Counted from the first letter of the stretch, positions 1 to 8,137 are shown. The stretch is 64,000 nt of DNA from Shewanella amazonensis SB2B (GCF_000015245.1 NC_008700.1:2300001-2364000), one strand, 5' to 3'. Made by a program: numbers and translations. The notes: generated from the sequence alone by a model not told the origin.

Positions 1-51
1 ATGACGGGAACGGCATAAAACATAATAAATAACGAGGGTTTGCCTGTTTTC

Positions 52-1539
52 ATGCGAAACATTAATTACTTTTTTGCCGGCAGCTTACTGCTGCTTTCCG
101 GCTGTCAGTTGATCCCTAATGGGGACATCCCAGCTGATGATGAGACCAATATCAATCCGACGTTAGAAGTTGTCTCCCCCACCGAATCTGACACCCGGGA
201 GCAGGTCGTTGAAGCACGGGATCTGTGGCAACGTATGCAGGAAGGTATGCACTGGGAAAAGCCCAACGAAGCCTACGTCGCACCTTTCCGTCAGAAGTTG
301 CTGGCCAATCCAAGGCACCTTGAGCAAGTGTTCAGCCGTGCCGAGCCATTCCTGTATCTGATAGTCGATGAACTCGAACGACGGGGATTGCCCCTGGAAC
401 TGGCGCTGTTACCCGCCATCGAAAGTGCTTTTGATGCAGACGCTATTTCCCATGCCAGTGCATCCGGCTTATGGCAGTTAACGCCGCCCATGGCCCGTTA
501 TTTCGGACTGAAGATGAACTGGTGGTATGACGGCCGCAACGACGTGGTAGCGTCCACCCGAGCAGCGGCGGATTTCCTGGAATACCTGTACGATCGCACC
601 GGCAACAACTGGCACTATGCAATTGCAGCCTATAACAGCGGCGAAGGCCGGGTATTGAGTGCCGTACGTCATAATGAAAAAGCGGGCAAGCCGACTGATA
701 TCTGGGCGTTAAAGCTACCTCGGGAAACCCGAAATTATGTGCCAAATCTATTGGCGCTGGCCGATGTTGTCAAACACGCAGATAAATACGGCGTCTCCTT
801 ACCTCGCATCAAAAACGAACCTGTAGTCGATGTCGTAGAGATAGGCAGCCAGATAGAACTTGCATTGGCAGCAGAGCTCGCGGGGTTGAGTGTCAGTGAA
901 CTTAAGTCACTGAATCCCGGATTCAAACAGTGGGCAACCGCCCCCAAAGGTCCTCACCGCTTGGTGGTACCTGTCAGCAACGCGCCTGATTTTGTCGTGG
1001 CACTGGCGCAAACCCCGCAAGAGCAGCGGGTACAGTGGGCCAGATACCAGATTAAGCGTGGTGACAGTCTTAGCGTCATTGCCCGCCAATTCGGCACCAC
1101 ACCTCAGGTGCTCAAGCAGGTGAATCAGATGAAGAACAATCAGCTGATTGCCGGCAAAGAATTGGTAGTGCCAGCCAATGGCCGCACAAATGCAAGTGCG
1201 CAGCTGGCATCGGCAACGCCAAAACAAAGCTACAAAGTAAAATCCGGTGATAGTCTGTGGAAAATCGCCCAGGCCCACGGTATCAGTGTGAATGACCTGA
1301 AAAAATGGAATTCCCTGGGTAGCAAAGCAATCATCCGTCAGGGGCAGCTCCTGACAGTTTGGCCAGGCTCTAAAGCCGTCGCCAACACGCGCTCGACCAC
1401 CTATCAAGTCAAACGCGGCGACTCTCTGTCGCTGATTGCGCAGAAATTTAAGGTCAAGATCTCTGAGCTGATGAGCTGGAACAAACTCTCCAGCAGTGCC
1501 CTGCAGCCCGGACAGACCCTGACCGTCATGCTGCAGTAA
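52..1539 (+). CDS. mltD: Membrane-bound lytic murein transglycosylase D
   Basis: Lipoprotein enzyme that cleaves peptidoglycan glycan strands, forming 1,6-anhydromuramic ends, at the outer membrane facing the periplasm. The N-terminus is a lipoprotein signal ending in LLSGC. An SLT catalytic domain follows, with the expected Glu in AIESAF (about residue 124), the SGLWQLTPP block and AAYNSGEGRV. Three LysM peptidoglycan-binding repeats occupy roughly residues 333-376, 394-438 and 451-494; each starts with a GDSL motif. An in-frame TTG at 40 would add four residues. The GAGGG at 34-38 is too close to the TTG and rather far from the ATG at 52, so the start is not settled; both keep the signal peptide. 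A strong terminator follows directly. Confidence 0.93.
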   Translation: MRNINYFFAGSLLLLSGCQLIPNGDIPADDETNINPTLEVVSPTESDTREQVVEARDLWQRMQEGMHWEKPNEAYVAPFRQKLLANPRHLEQVFSRAEPFLYLIVDELERRGLPLELALLPAIESAFDADAISHASASGLWQLTPPMARYFGLKMNWWYDGRNDVVASTRAAADFLEYLYDRTGNNWHYAIAAYNSGEGRVLSAVRHNEKAGKPTDIWALKLPRETRNYVPNLLALADVVKHADKYGVSLPRIKNEPVVDVVEIGSQIELALAAELAGLSVSELKSLNPGFKQWATAPKGPHRLVVPVSNAPDFVVALAQTPQEQRVQWARYQIKRGDSLSVIARQFGTTPQVLKQVNQMKNNQLIAGKELVVPANGRTNASAQLASATPKQSYKVKSGDSLWKIAQAHGISVNDLKKWNSLGSKAIIRQGQLLTVWPGSKAVANTRSTTYQVKRGDSLSLIAQKFKVKISELMSWNKLSSSALQPGQTLTVMLQ

Positions 1540-1549
1540 GCCGTGCCCA

Positions 1550-1588
1550 CCCAATAAAAAAGCAGCCACAGGCTGCTTTTTTATTGGG
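1550..1588. terminator. Bidirectional intrinsic terminator after mltD
   Basis: Perfect inverted repeat with an 18-bp stem and ACA loop, stem core GCAGCC/GGCTGC flanked by A6 and T6 tracts and CCAAT/ATTGG ends. The symmetric A and T tracts mean it can work on both strands. It starts 10 bases after the mltD stop. Confidence 0.9.
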
Positions 1589-1610
1589 CGAAGGAATAGC
1601 CTCGACAAAG

Positions 1611-1652
1611 CCATTGGGTTGGCCCATAAGTCCATTGGGTTGACCCATAAGT
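1611..1652. repeat. Two-copy 21-bp tandem repeat
   Basis: Two adjacent 21-base units starting CCATTGGGTT and ending CCCATAAGT, differing at one position (G/A). It lies just beyond the mltD terminator, in a non-coding stretch. The rest of the gap 1653-1940 has short direct repeats (see findings) but no gene that I can support. Confidence 0.85.
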
Positions 1653-1948
1653 CAAAGGTTACCAACTATCCCCGGGGTTGAAGCTTAACTCGCACTCTCA
1701 AATCACGAGATTCTAATGACAAGATTCTCAAATCCCGCCGGAAATGTCGCTCCAGAATCGATGTGACATAACCCCAGCTGTTCATGCAAATAAATCGAAC
1801 GGAAACTACAACCATCCAGCAAGTTGGCATACAGATATGGCGGTCTGTTCGTTGACACGGGGTCATTGACATTAACAGTGACCCGCTGATTTGATGCTAT
1901 TAAAAATCGTCCGCTATCGATAGCTGTCGTAGCTCAAGACCCGAAATA

Positions 1949-1975
1949 AAAAGGAGCGGCCACGCCGCTCCTTTT
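1949..1975. terminator. Intrinsic terminator for the minus-strand rraA-asmA-BsuPI operon
   Basis: 12-bp perfect stem (AAAAGGAGCGGC with its complement) around a CAC loop. On the minus strand it is followed by a T-rich run, and it sits about 40 bases past the stop of the 2018-2545 gene. The A/T tracts are symmetric, so it may act on both strands. Confidence 0.85.
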
Positions 1976-2017
1976 CCTACACCCCAACGTACTTTTTCCT
2001 GAGTACTGCCGCTGCTA

Positions 2018-2545
2018 TCAGCTGCGAGGGGGGATGACTGGCACCGCCAACCCGGATACATTCATGCTGACAGGGGCCATCAATGGGCTTCGCCCCTCCG
2101 TGGTGCCAGCAAAGATTGCCTCAAACTGGCAGGGTCCCTGACAGCTCGACAGCGCTTGTTGAGGCACAGCAAACTTATGCGTCAGCACCTCACCGGGGGC
2201 GATTTGGGTTTGTCTCAATGCCTGAGTAAACATCATTTCCTGCGACCAGGCCCATACCTTGCGATGCCCCTTATCCATAAGCCAGAGATCCGCGCCCATT
2301 CCTGAGGTGAAGTGCGCGGTAATCACACTGCTGCCCTGGTGAGTGACAGTGAGCGTAACCAAAAGTTTGCCACGTTTGTCAGTGCCTTCTACTGTCAGGG
2401 CTCCAATAAGTGGCATGTCCATGGTGTTTTCCTTAAATCCGTTTTGCTGTTGACGTAAGTTGGTATCCTCCGTCACAGGCGTTACAACCGCCTCGGCGCA
2501 ACCAGCGCCGAGCAGCAAACTTAGCATCAGCAGTGGCAGTTTCAT
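2018..2545 (-). CDS. BsuPI-domain lipoprotein
   Basis: A 175-residue predicted lipoprotein. The signal peptide ends in LGAGC, so the mature protein is probably lipidated at Cys16. Residues about 45-165 match the BsuPI family, named after a Bacillus subtilis intracellular proteinase inhibitor. Visible hallmarks are the FTSGMGADLWL block, VWAWSQEMMFTQAL and the APGE turn before the last strand. The fold is an immunoglobulin-like beta sandwich; inhibitor activity is unproven for envelope members. It is the last gene of a minus-strand operon: its ATG overlaps the end of the asmA stop codon region by 4 bases. Its actual role is unknown to me. Confidence 0.75.
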   Translation of the reverse strand: MKLPLLMLSLLLGAGCAEAVVTPVTEDTNLRQQQNGFKENTMDMPLIGALTVEGTDKRGKLLVTLTVTHQGSSVITAHFTSGMGADLWLMDKGHRKVWAWSQEMMFTQALRQTQIAPGEVLTHKFAVPQQALSSCQGPCQFEAIFAGTTEGRSPLMAPVSMNVSGLAVPVIPPRS

Positions 2546-4356
2546 TGATTACCTCCCAACTTTTTGAACAGGGAATCTTTCAACTTATCTTTGAGTTTAT
2601 CAGTCTCGCCCTTCAGTTGGCCTTTGAGCAGAGCCTCGGTATCCAGGGCAAATTTGGGCTCGGTAAAGCTGCCGGTAATAGCGAGCGGAATTTCTATGCC
2701 TGCCAACGCCGTATCACCGCCCTGTCCTTCCAGTGAGCCAACCACCTTGGTGGCGAGCTTATAGTCGAGGGTTTCGGCCATAAGATCTGCGCCGCCCTGC
2801 CCGGAAATTCGCAGTAGCGGTGAGAGCATCAACAAATCAGGATTATTGGCTTTTCCTGCGGCGATATTCAAAGAACCTGTAAGGCTTGAGAAATCAGTCT
2901 TCTTCTCTTCGCCACCGGCGGCCGCATTCAAATCACCTTTGAGCTTGGCCTGTGCATCACGGATCATTTGTGGCACGTTCACACCATAGAGCGCACCATC
3001 GGCCACTTCAAACTTACCATTGGCATTGAGGTTGCGCTTGATGTTGTCTGCCAGCAAACCTGCGCCCTTACCCTGAATGTCAAAGTTGGCCGTACCTGCA
3101 AGCAAATCAACTTCGGCAGCATCTTTCAGTAGTGGCAATATCTGTACGCCAGTGATGGCTTTATTAAAGCTATAGACCGCCGGTACTTTGCGGCCATCGA
3201 GGGTGGCGCTCGCCCCCACTTTGCCGCCATACAGGGATGCTTTGAGTTCATCGACTTTAAGCACGCCCCCGGCAAGATTGGCTCTGAGTGCCCAATCAGC
3301 AGTAGACAGACCTGCCACTTTCACGGCGGCAATGTCCAATTTGAGTTTGGCATCAACGGCCTTCATCCCGGACAAGTCCGGCTCTTTCTGCGCGGTATCG
3401 GGTGCGGTCGAATCTGCCTTGGTTTGCGACTTTTCGGTACCGAGAATGGCGTCGACATCGATTGCACCAAAGGCCAGCTCAACATCCACAAAAGGCACTT
3501 TTTTGCCATAGTTTGCTGCAATGGCGCCTTTGCCTTCAATGTCCATCAGGGTTAGTTTATCCACGGTCAGTTTGGCGGTTTTGGCTTCCAATGCCACATC
3601 GGCTCCACCGGCAAACTCAACTGTTACAGCGCCCTTTGGCAGCGAGTTGCCCTGAGCATTAACCTCCAAATTCAATCCGACAAGTGACAAGGCATTAAAA
3701 GCTTCACTCACCGTCAGTGTCGCCTCACCCTCACCTTTTACCTTCATATCAGGCAAATCAGCGCCGAACGCAAATGCCAGTGGTGCGGCTTTTCCAGGGG
3801 TAAACTCACCCAGTGTTAATGACGACAGCGTAAAGGTTTGGCTGCTGCCAGCGGCTTCATCAATTAGGGTAATGCTGGTATCACTGATGTTTATTCCGCC
3901 AATGCTGATGGCATTGAGCCCCGGGCCCTGCTTTACGTCTGCCGGTTTATCAGCAGATGTGGTGTTGCCAGTCAGGCCATCGAGGCTTGATTTGCCCTGC
4001 TTGGTGGTGACCAGGGTTAACTTGGCGCCGTCGAGACGCAACTGATCGATTTGTACATCCCGGCTGAGCAGGGGCAGAAGTTTAACCTCGGCAACCACCT
4101 CTTTAACCGCCATCATATGGGCTTCTTTAAAGCCTTCGGGGTTAGACAGGCTCACCCCCGCCAGACGAATGCCAATAGAGGGGAAAAATTGCCATGACAG
4201 CGGCTCTTCAATAACAAGGTCGCGACCTGTCTGCTCTTTTACAGCATCCACCAGCATGGGTTTAAAATCATTGGGGTCAAATATGAGAGTAATGTACAGC
4301 ACCACTAAGACGGCAATCGCAGCGATGCCAGCGAAGATCCATTTGATCAATTTCAT
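2542..4356 (-). CDS. AsmA family protein
   Basis: A 604-residue protein with one N-terminal membrane anchor (WIFAGIAAIAVLVVLYITLIF) and a long beta-rich periplasmic region. The N-terminal AsmA domain is shown by FDPNDFKP and DLVIEEPLSW. A second conserved region near the C-terminus includes the DLMAETLDYKL block. AsmA-like proteins are linked to phospholipid transport between inner and outer membrane and to outer-membrane assembly; which task this paralogue does cannot be read from sequence. A good ribosome site (AAGGA) precedes the ATG. It sits 12 bases after rraA and overlaps the BsuPI lipoprotein gene, so the three are probably one transcript. Confidence 0.88.
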   Translation of the reverse strand: MKLIKWIFAGIAAIAVLVVLYITLIFDPNDFKPMLVDAVKEQTGRDLVIEEPLSWQFFPSIGIRLAGVSLSNPEGFKEAHMMAVKEVVAEVKLLPLLSRDVQIDQLRLDGAKLTLVTTKQGKSSLDGLTGNTTSADKPADVKQGPGLNAISIGGINISDTSITLIDEAAGSSQTFTLSSLTLGEFTPGKAAPLAFAFGADLPDMKVKGEGEATLTVSEAFNALSLVGLNLEVNAQGNSLPKGAVTVEFAGGADVALEAKTAKLTVDKLTLMDIEGKGAIAANYGKKVPFVDVELAFGAIDVDAILGTEKSQTKADSTAPDTAQKEPDLSGMKAVDAKLKLDIAAVKVAGLSTADWALRANLAGGVLKVDELKASLYGGKVGASATLDGRKVPAVYSFNKAITGVQILPLLKDAAEVDLLAGTANFDIQGKGAGLLADNIKRNLNANGKFEVADGALYGVNVPQMIRDAQAKLKGDLNAAAGGEEKKTDFSSLTGSLNIAAGKANNPDLLMLSPLLRISGQGGADLMAETLDYKLATKVVGSLEGQGGDTALAGIEIPLAITGSFTEPKFALDTEALLKGQLKGETDKLKDKLKDSLFKKLGGNQ

Positions 4357-4368
4357 CCTGGTTTTCCT

Positions 4369-4863
4369 TTAATCCTGTTCAATAATCGGCAAGGCCTCTC
4401 GGGAAACGGCTATGCCATTGTCATCAGCATATATCCAGTCACCGGGATTGACGGTGACGCCGACCAGGTTAAGTGTAACACCTGTGTCCCCCAATCCACG
4501 ACGTTCAGTTTTTATGGGCACAGAACCCAACGCTTGAACGCCTATATTTAAGGTGGCGAGAGTACCTACATCCCTGATGGCACCGTAAACAACAATGCCA
4601 GCCCAGCCATTGTCCAGAGCTGACTGAGCAATCAGGTCGCCGACCAGGGCTTTACGCTGTGAGCCACCGCCGTCAACCACCAGGACCCGGCCCATTCCGG
4701 GGGTTGCCAAAAGCTCCTTCACCCTGGAGTTATCCTCAAAGCAGCTTACGGTGACCACCTGTCCGTAAAAAATCCGTTTCGCACCAAACTGACGCCAGGG
4801 CGCCGCCACTAAGGTGAGATGTTCGGCAAACTCATCAAACAAATCCGGTAACAGGTCGAGCAT
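4369..4863 (-). CDS. rraA: Ribonuclease E activity regulator RraA
   Basis: A 164-residue protein of the RraA fold, close in length to the E. coli protein (161 residues). Recognisable blocks are VTVSCFEDNSRVKELL, GRVLVVDGGGS, VVYGAIRDV and YADDNGIAVS. In E. coli RraA trimers bind RNase E and restrain mRNA decay. The same fold also occurs in 4-hydroxy-4-methyl-2-oxoglutarate aldolases, so automatic annotation sometimes mixes the two; the CFEDN and VVDGGGS segments and the size favour RraA. First gene of a minus-strand operon with asmA and the BsuPI lipoprotein gene, and divergent from the 4916 ORF. Confidence 0.88.
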   Translation of the reverse strand: MLDLLPDLFDEFAEHLTLVAAPWRQFGAKRIFYGQVVTVSCFEDNSRVKELLATPGMGRVLVVDGGGSQRKALVGDLIAQSALDNGWAGIVVYGAIRDVGTLATLNIGVQALGSVPIKTERRGLGDTGVTLNLVGVTVNPGDWIYADDNGIAVSREALPIIEQD

Positions 4864-4915
4864 GTCCTTACTCCCATTATCATTTTCCTGCAGAGACAGG
4901 GATTACTCTAGCCTG

Positions 4916-5041
4916 ATGAATATTCACACTCAAGCAATCAACACGGCCTTTATCTCAATTGCACTATTCTTTATAATCATTCCCCTTAATATTGCCTGCA
5001 CTCAGGCACCAGAGTATTTACAGAAAGCGAAGCTGAGATGA
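4916..5041 (+). CDS. Small 41-residue membrane ORF
   Basis: Short ORF whose product has one hydrophobic stretch (AFISIALFFIIIPLNIAC) and then a short charged tail. It could be a single-pass membrane peptide or a poorly formed lipoprotein signal; the residues before Cys do not fit a good lipobox. Its TGA stop overlaps the ATG of the next gene (ATGA at 5038-5041), the arrangement of translational coupling. No strong ribosome site precedes the ATG, and I recognise no family. Codon evidence is thin at this length, so reality rests mainly on the overlap and the hydrophobic segment. Confidence 0.45.
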   Translation: MNIHTQAINTAFISIALFFIIIPLNIACTQAPEYLQKAKLR

Positions 5042-5358
5042 CAACCGATATAGATTTGCAACGTGCAATTGCCGCGCTGGATGAATATGGCTACGACAAA
5101 AAGCTTTCAACGGATCTTGAGCAAGCAAGAAATAAGCAACAGATGCGCAAATATCTGGACTCACTCGACTATAGCCTGCGCCGCATGGAACTGTTGCAGG
5201 AGTCGGTAAACGAATGGGTCGCTGAACGTAAAGCACTGTTAGCTCAGCAAGAAAATATCCAAACCTATAAAACCAAAATTATTAACCTCTCCAAAGAACT
5301 GAATCTTTCCTATAACGAAGTGTTGGAGATAATGAGCAAGCTGGATAGCAAAAACTAA
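5038..5358 (+). CDS. Hypothetical coiled-coil protein
   Basis: A 106-residue cytoplasmic-looking protein that I do not recognise. It is strongly charged and helical, with likely coiled coil through most of its length (for example LEQARNKQQMRKYLDSLDYS and EWVAERKALLAQQENIQTYK). The C-terminal KELNLSYNEVLEIMSKL resembles a small helix-turn-helix, but too weakly for a DNA-binding call. It starts inside the stop codon of the 41-residue ORF, and no separate strong ribosome site is seen. A terminator follows at 5361. It is not part of any neighbour pathway that I can identify. Confidence 0.7.
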   Translation: MTTDIDLQRAIAALDEYGYDKKLSTDLEQARNKQQMRKYLDSLDYSLRRMELLQESVNEWVAERKALLAQQENIQTYKTKIINLSKELNLSYNEVLEIMSKLDSKN

Positions 5359-5360
5359 TT

Positions 5361-5385
5361 CCAAGGCCTTTATTTAAGGCCTTGG
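5361..5385 (+). terminator. Intrinsic terminator after the coiled-coil gene
   Basis: A 10-bp perfect stem (CCAAGGCCTT and complement) around TATTT, followed by a short T-rich run. The gap from 5386 to 5834 contains no ORF that I can support. It carries a repeated ACGTGGT and presumably the promoter of the binding-protein gene. Confidence 0.7.
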
Positions 5386-5577
5386 CGTTTCTTACCTCAG
5401 GTATGTTTGATGTTACTGCTCACTTAAAATATACGGTCATCTGCCCTTTATAACGCGTTGCCACACAATAAAAGCTTCTATCTTCACATTGCTCTCCATT
5501 CCTTTACTGCTTTACGAATGACACATTGTTGAGCAGCCTTGTTGTTCACTGCCCTCCTCTCTAGCAGCCTGTACCCC

Positions 5578-5603
5578 ACGTGGTCTCTCGGTATAAACGT
5601 GGT
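5578..5603. promoter_or_regulatory. Direct repeat ACGTGGT upstream of the binding-protein gene
   Basis: The heptamer ACGTGGT occurs at 5578-5584 and 5597-5603, a 19-base period, so both copies face nearly the same side of the helix. It lies about 230 bases before the gene. This is a candidate binding site only; the regulator is unknown. Confidence 0.3.
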
Positions 5604-5834
5604 TATCCTGTAGCCACTTGACACAAAATTCTTACATACCTCTGTATTTAAAAGCTATTTTTCGAACTCCTGAAAAATTTCCTCTGTTTTCTTCAGCAAC
5701 AGGATTGTTGTCGAAGGGTTAATCCCACCCAGGGCCTTTTCTTAAGAGGTTTCTACTGAAAACCCGTCAGGCACCTGTGCGATCAGGATTAAAGCCAACT
5801 ACACTCAAATCAGCGTGGGGAGGATGTCGACAAC

Positions 5835-6821
5835 ATGAAGAGATTGGTTGCAGCCTTGGCAATGTCAATCGCTGTAGTTTGGTATTTGATGGTTTCGGTA
5901 GACCAGGGTTCGGCCAATGCCACCAACTCCCTGACTATCGCCGTATCGGCTACCCCGCTGTCGAGCCCCATTATCGTCGCCGAAAAGAAGGGGCTCTTTC
6001 AAAAACACGGCCTGAAAGTGCAGTTAAAGCTCCTGCAGGGCGGTCACCGATGCTTTGATGCCTTGATAAAAAACGAAGCGGATTTAGCCACAAGCTCTGA
6101 ATCCGTGGTGATGTATAACGCCTTTAAACGTAATGACTTTAGTGTAATTACGAGCTTTGTCACCTCGGATAACGACGTTAAAGTGATTGTGCGTAAAGAC
6201 AGCGGCATAACGTCGTTGACGGATATTTCAGGCCACAGTGTGGGTATGGTCAAAGGCACTTCCAGCGAGTATTTTTTCAATTCCGCGTTACTGCTTCATG
6301 GTGTGGAAAACGCTCTGATTTCCGCCCGTTTTATGGCTCCTGAAGAGCTGGGAAAGGCACTGCTTGATAAACAATTGGATGCAGTCTCTCTGTGGGAGCC
6401 TTATGCCAGCGAGCTGATGCAGTCTCTTAAAAGCGATGGCAGCCAACTCAGCACGAAAGGCCTTTACCGTTTGTCTTTCAATTTATTATCTATGCGGGGC
6501 GATATTCAGAGTAAGCAGGACACCCACGTGCGTGTACTCAGGGCGCTGGATGAAGCCGTTGCCAGTATCATCACCAGTCCGGCGGAAGCCAAACAGCTTG
6601 TCAGTGACTATCTCAACGTGCCTTTGCCTGAGATAGAAGGTTTTTGGGCGGACTACCACTTTCATCTTGGGTTAGATAAAACACTCCAATTAGAGCTGCT
6701 GTCCCAAGCCCACTGGGCAATAGATTCTGGCTATGTGGACCAGTCTCAAGCACCTGATTTTCGTGATTTTATCGATAAAACTGCACTCAGCCAGATTAGG
6801 GATACGTTCCGCTCACATTGA
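5835..6821 (+). CDS. NMT1/SsuA-type periplasmic substrate-binding protein
   Basis: A 328-residue exported binding protein of the NMT1/THI5/SsuA type, the class that feeds ABC importers for sulfonates, nitrate, taurine or thiamine precursors. An N-terminal signal anchor (LVAALAMSIAVVWYLMVSV) is followed by the typical first strand (LTIAVSATPLSSPIIVAEKKG), a second-lobe segment (GHSVGMVKGTSSEYF) and DAVSLWEPYA. The start has a very good ribosome site (GGGGAGGA at 5816-5823). No ABC permease or ATPase gene is nearby. Instead a membrane GGDEF gene begins 8 bases downstream, so I infer that the protein senses a ligand for that cyclase. The ligand cannot be told from sequence. Confidence 0.85.
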   Translation: MKRLVAALAMSIAVVWYLMVSVDQGSANATNSLTIAVSATPLSSPIIVAEKKGLFQKHGLKVQLKLLQGGHRCFDALIKNEADLATSSESVVMYNAFKRNDFSVITSFVTSDNDVKVIVRKDSGITSLTDISGHSVGMVKGTSSEYFFNSALLLHGVENALISARFMAPEELGKALLDKQLDAVSLWEPYASELMQSLKSDGSQLSTKGLYRLSFNLLSMRGDIQSKQDTHVRVLRALDEAVASIITSPAEAKQLVSDYLNVPLPEIEGFWADYHFHLGLDKTLQLELLSQAHWAIDSGYVDQSQAPDFRDFIDKTALSQIRDTFRSH

Positions 6822-6829
6822 GGTGAACC

Positions 6830-8137
6830 ATGACACTTTCCAAACGACTCAAACTCAGCGTAGTGATTTCAGGACTTTTGCTGTTTCTGCTGATGGGTAT
6901 ATTGCTTTACTTGGTCGGAATGGATGTACGCGGCTATCGTCACAGTTATTCCTATCAACAGGCCCAGGTCACCCTATCCCGGATGTCCGGTGAACTATGG
7001 CAGCTCAATCGTTATGAAGATCTACAGGCCTTGGACAAGGCGCGCGAATTAACCCAATTACTGGATGAGCAAATTGGTTTTCTCGAAAAGGACGCCCAGT
7101 ACAACCCGTTACTGAGCCACATAAAAAAAACCAATCACAACCTGAAACTGTTAATGCAATTGTATCCTTCAGCCCCCAGAGAAAATGTAGAAACCGCCGC
7201 CATGCTCAACGCACGATTCAACACCCTTCTACTAACCATGCAAGACGAAATGGGGGAAATACGTCACCGCCTGGTGGAGGAGCAGTTCTATTCCAAACAG
7301 TACCTGCTGCTACTGATTGCGGTGATCCTTTTTCTGTCGATGTCGGCGGTCATTCTGTTCAATCTCAAGACCATGTCAGTATTCAAACAGGGAATGCTGT
7401 CCCTCGAATCAGGAATAAGAGATCTCGCCAAAGGCAATCTGGAGACACGGGTATGTGAAGATTCGGGCTCCGAATTTACCGAGTTGTCCAAACACTTTAA
7501 TTGGATGACACAGGAGTTACAGCAAATTACGGTCAGCAGAGATAAGCTGCAGGACGAAGTCAATAAACGCACCGAAGTGCTGCAACTGCAAAAGGACAAA
7601 TTAAAGTACGAAGCGGAACATGACTCGCTCACCCGGGTGTACAGCCGTTATGCGTTTCATCGATTACTGGAGCAAAGTTTGAAACGCCTTGCTCGCTCAA
7701 ATGGCACAGGCGCTCTGCTGTTTATCGATATTGATAAGTTCAAACCCATCAATGATAACTACGGCCACAGCATTGGTGATCATGTGCTGGTCACTGTTGC
7801 TCAGCGGATCTCCCATACCCTTCGTGAATCGGATATGGTTGCCCGTATAGGAGGAGATGAATTTATTGTGTGGCTGGAACCCATAGAGCATACCCTGCAA
7901 CTGGAGGTGGTAATCAAAAAGCTGCTGGATAAACTTCATCTGGACATTAATTTTGCTAATGTCCACCTGCTGATTGACGTCAGTATCGGTGCGGCTTGCT
8001 ATCCCCAGGATGGTACAGGCATAGAAGAGCTTATCAATGTTGCCGATCGCAACATGTATGCCTGTAAGCGAGGCGATCGCGACATCAAATCAGCTCGACA
8101 AGGGGCTGAAAACCTTGCGGATGAAGGCGGTGTTTAG
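6830..8137 (+). CDS. Membrane diguanylate cyclase with HAMP and GGDEF domains
   Basis: A 435-residue inner-membrane enzyme making cyclic di-GMP from two GTP. Layout: a first membrane helix at about 10-30, a periplasmic helical sensor at about 31-155 with no known fold that I can name, a second helix at about 160-182, HAMP at about 183-236, a short coiled coil, then GGDEF at about 258-425. The active site is a canonical GGDEF (about 341-345). RESD, five residues before it, is an intact inhibitory I-site (RxxD), so product feedback is expected. Probably co-transcribed with the preceding binding protein. Its last 48 bases overlap the 3' end of msrQ on the other strand. Confidence 0.9.
   Translation: MTLSKRLKLSVVISGLLLFLLMGILLYLVGMDVRGYRHSYSYQQAQVTLSRMSGELWQLNRYEDLQALDKARELTQLLDEQIGFLEKDAQYNPLLSHIKKTNHNLKLLMQLYPSAPRENVETAAMLNARFNTLLLTMQDEMGEIRHRLVEEQFYSKQYLLLLIAVILFLSMSAVILFNLKTMSVFKQGMLSLESGIRDLAKGNLETRVCEDSGSEFTELSKHFNWMTQELQQITVSRDKLQDEVNKRTEVLQLQKDKLKYEAEHDSLTRVYSRYAFHRLLEQSLKRLARSNGTGALLFIDIDKFKPINDNYGHSIGDHVLVTVAQRISHTLRESDMVARIGGDEFIVWLEPIEHTLQLEVVIKKLLDKLHLDINFANVHLLIDVSIGAACYPQDGTGIEELINVADRNMYACKRGDRDIKSARQGAENLADEGGV

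Noticed and set aside
907..1665. 252-codon minus-strand ORF over the 3' half of mltD
   Set aside because: Fully antisense to LysM repeats of a clear gene; its product has no recognisable domain and no ribosome site.
1666..1872. 68-codon minus-strand ORF in the gap after mltD
   Set aside because: Unusual composition, no ribosome site, lies over short direct repeats and matches nothing I know.
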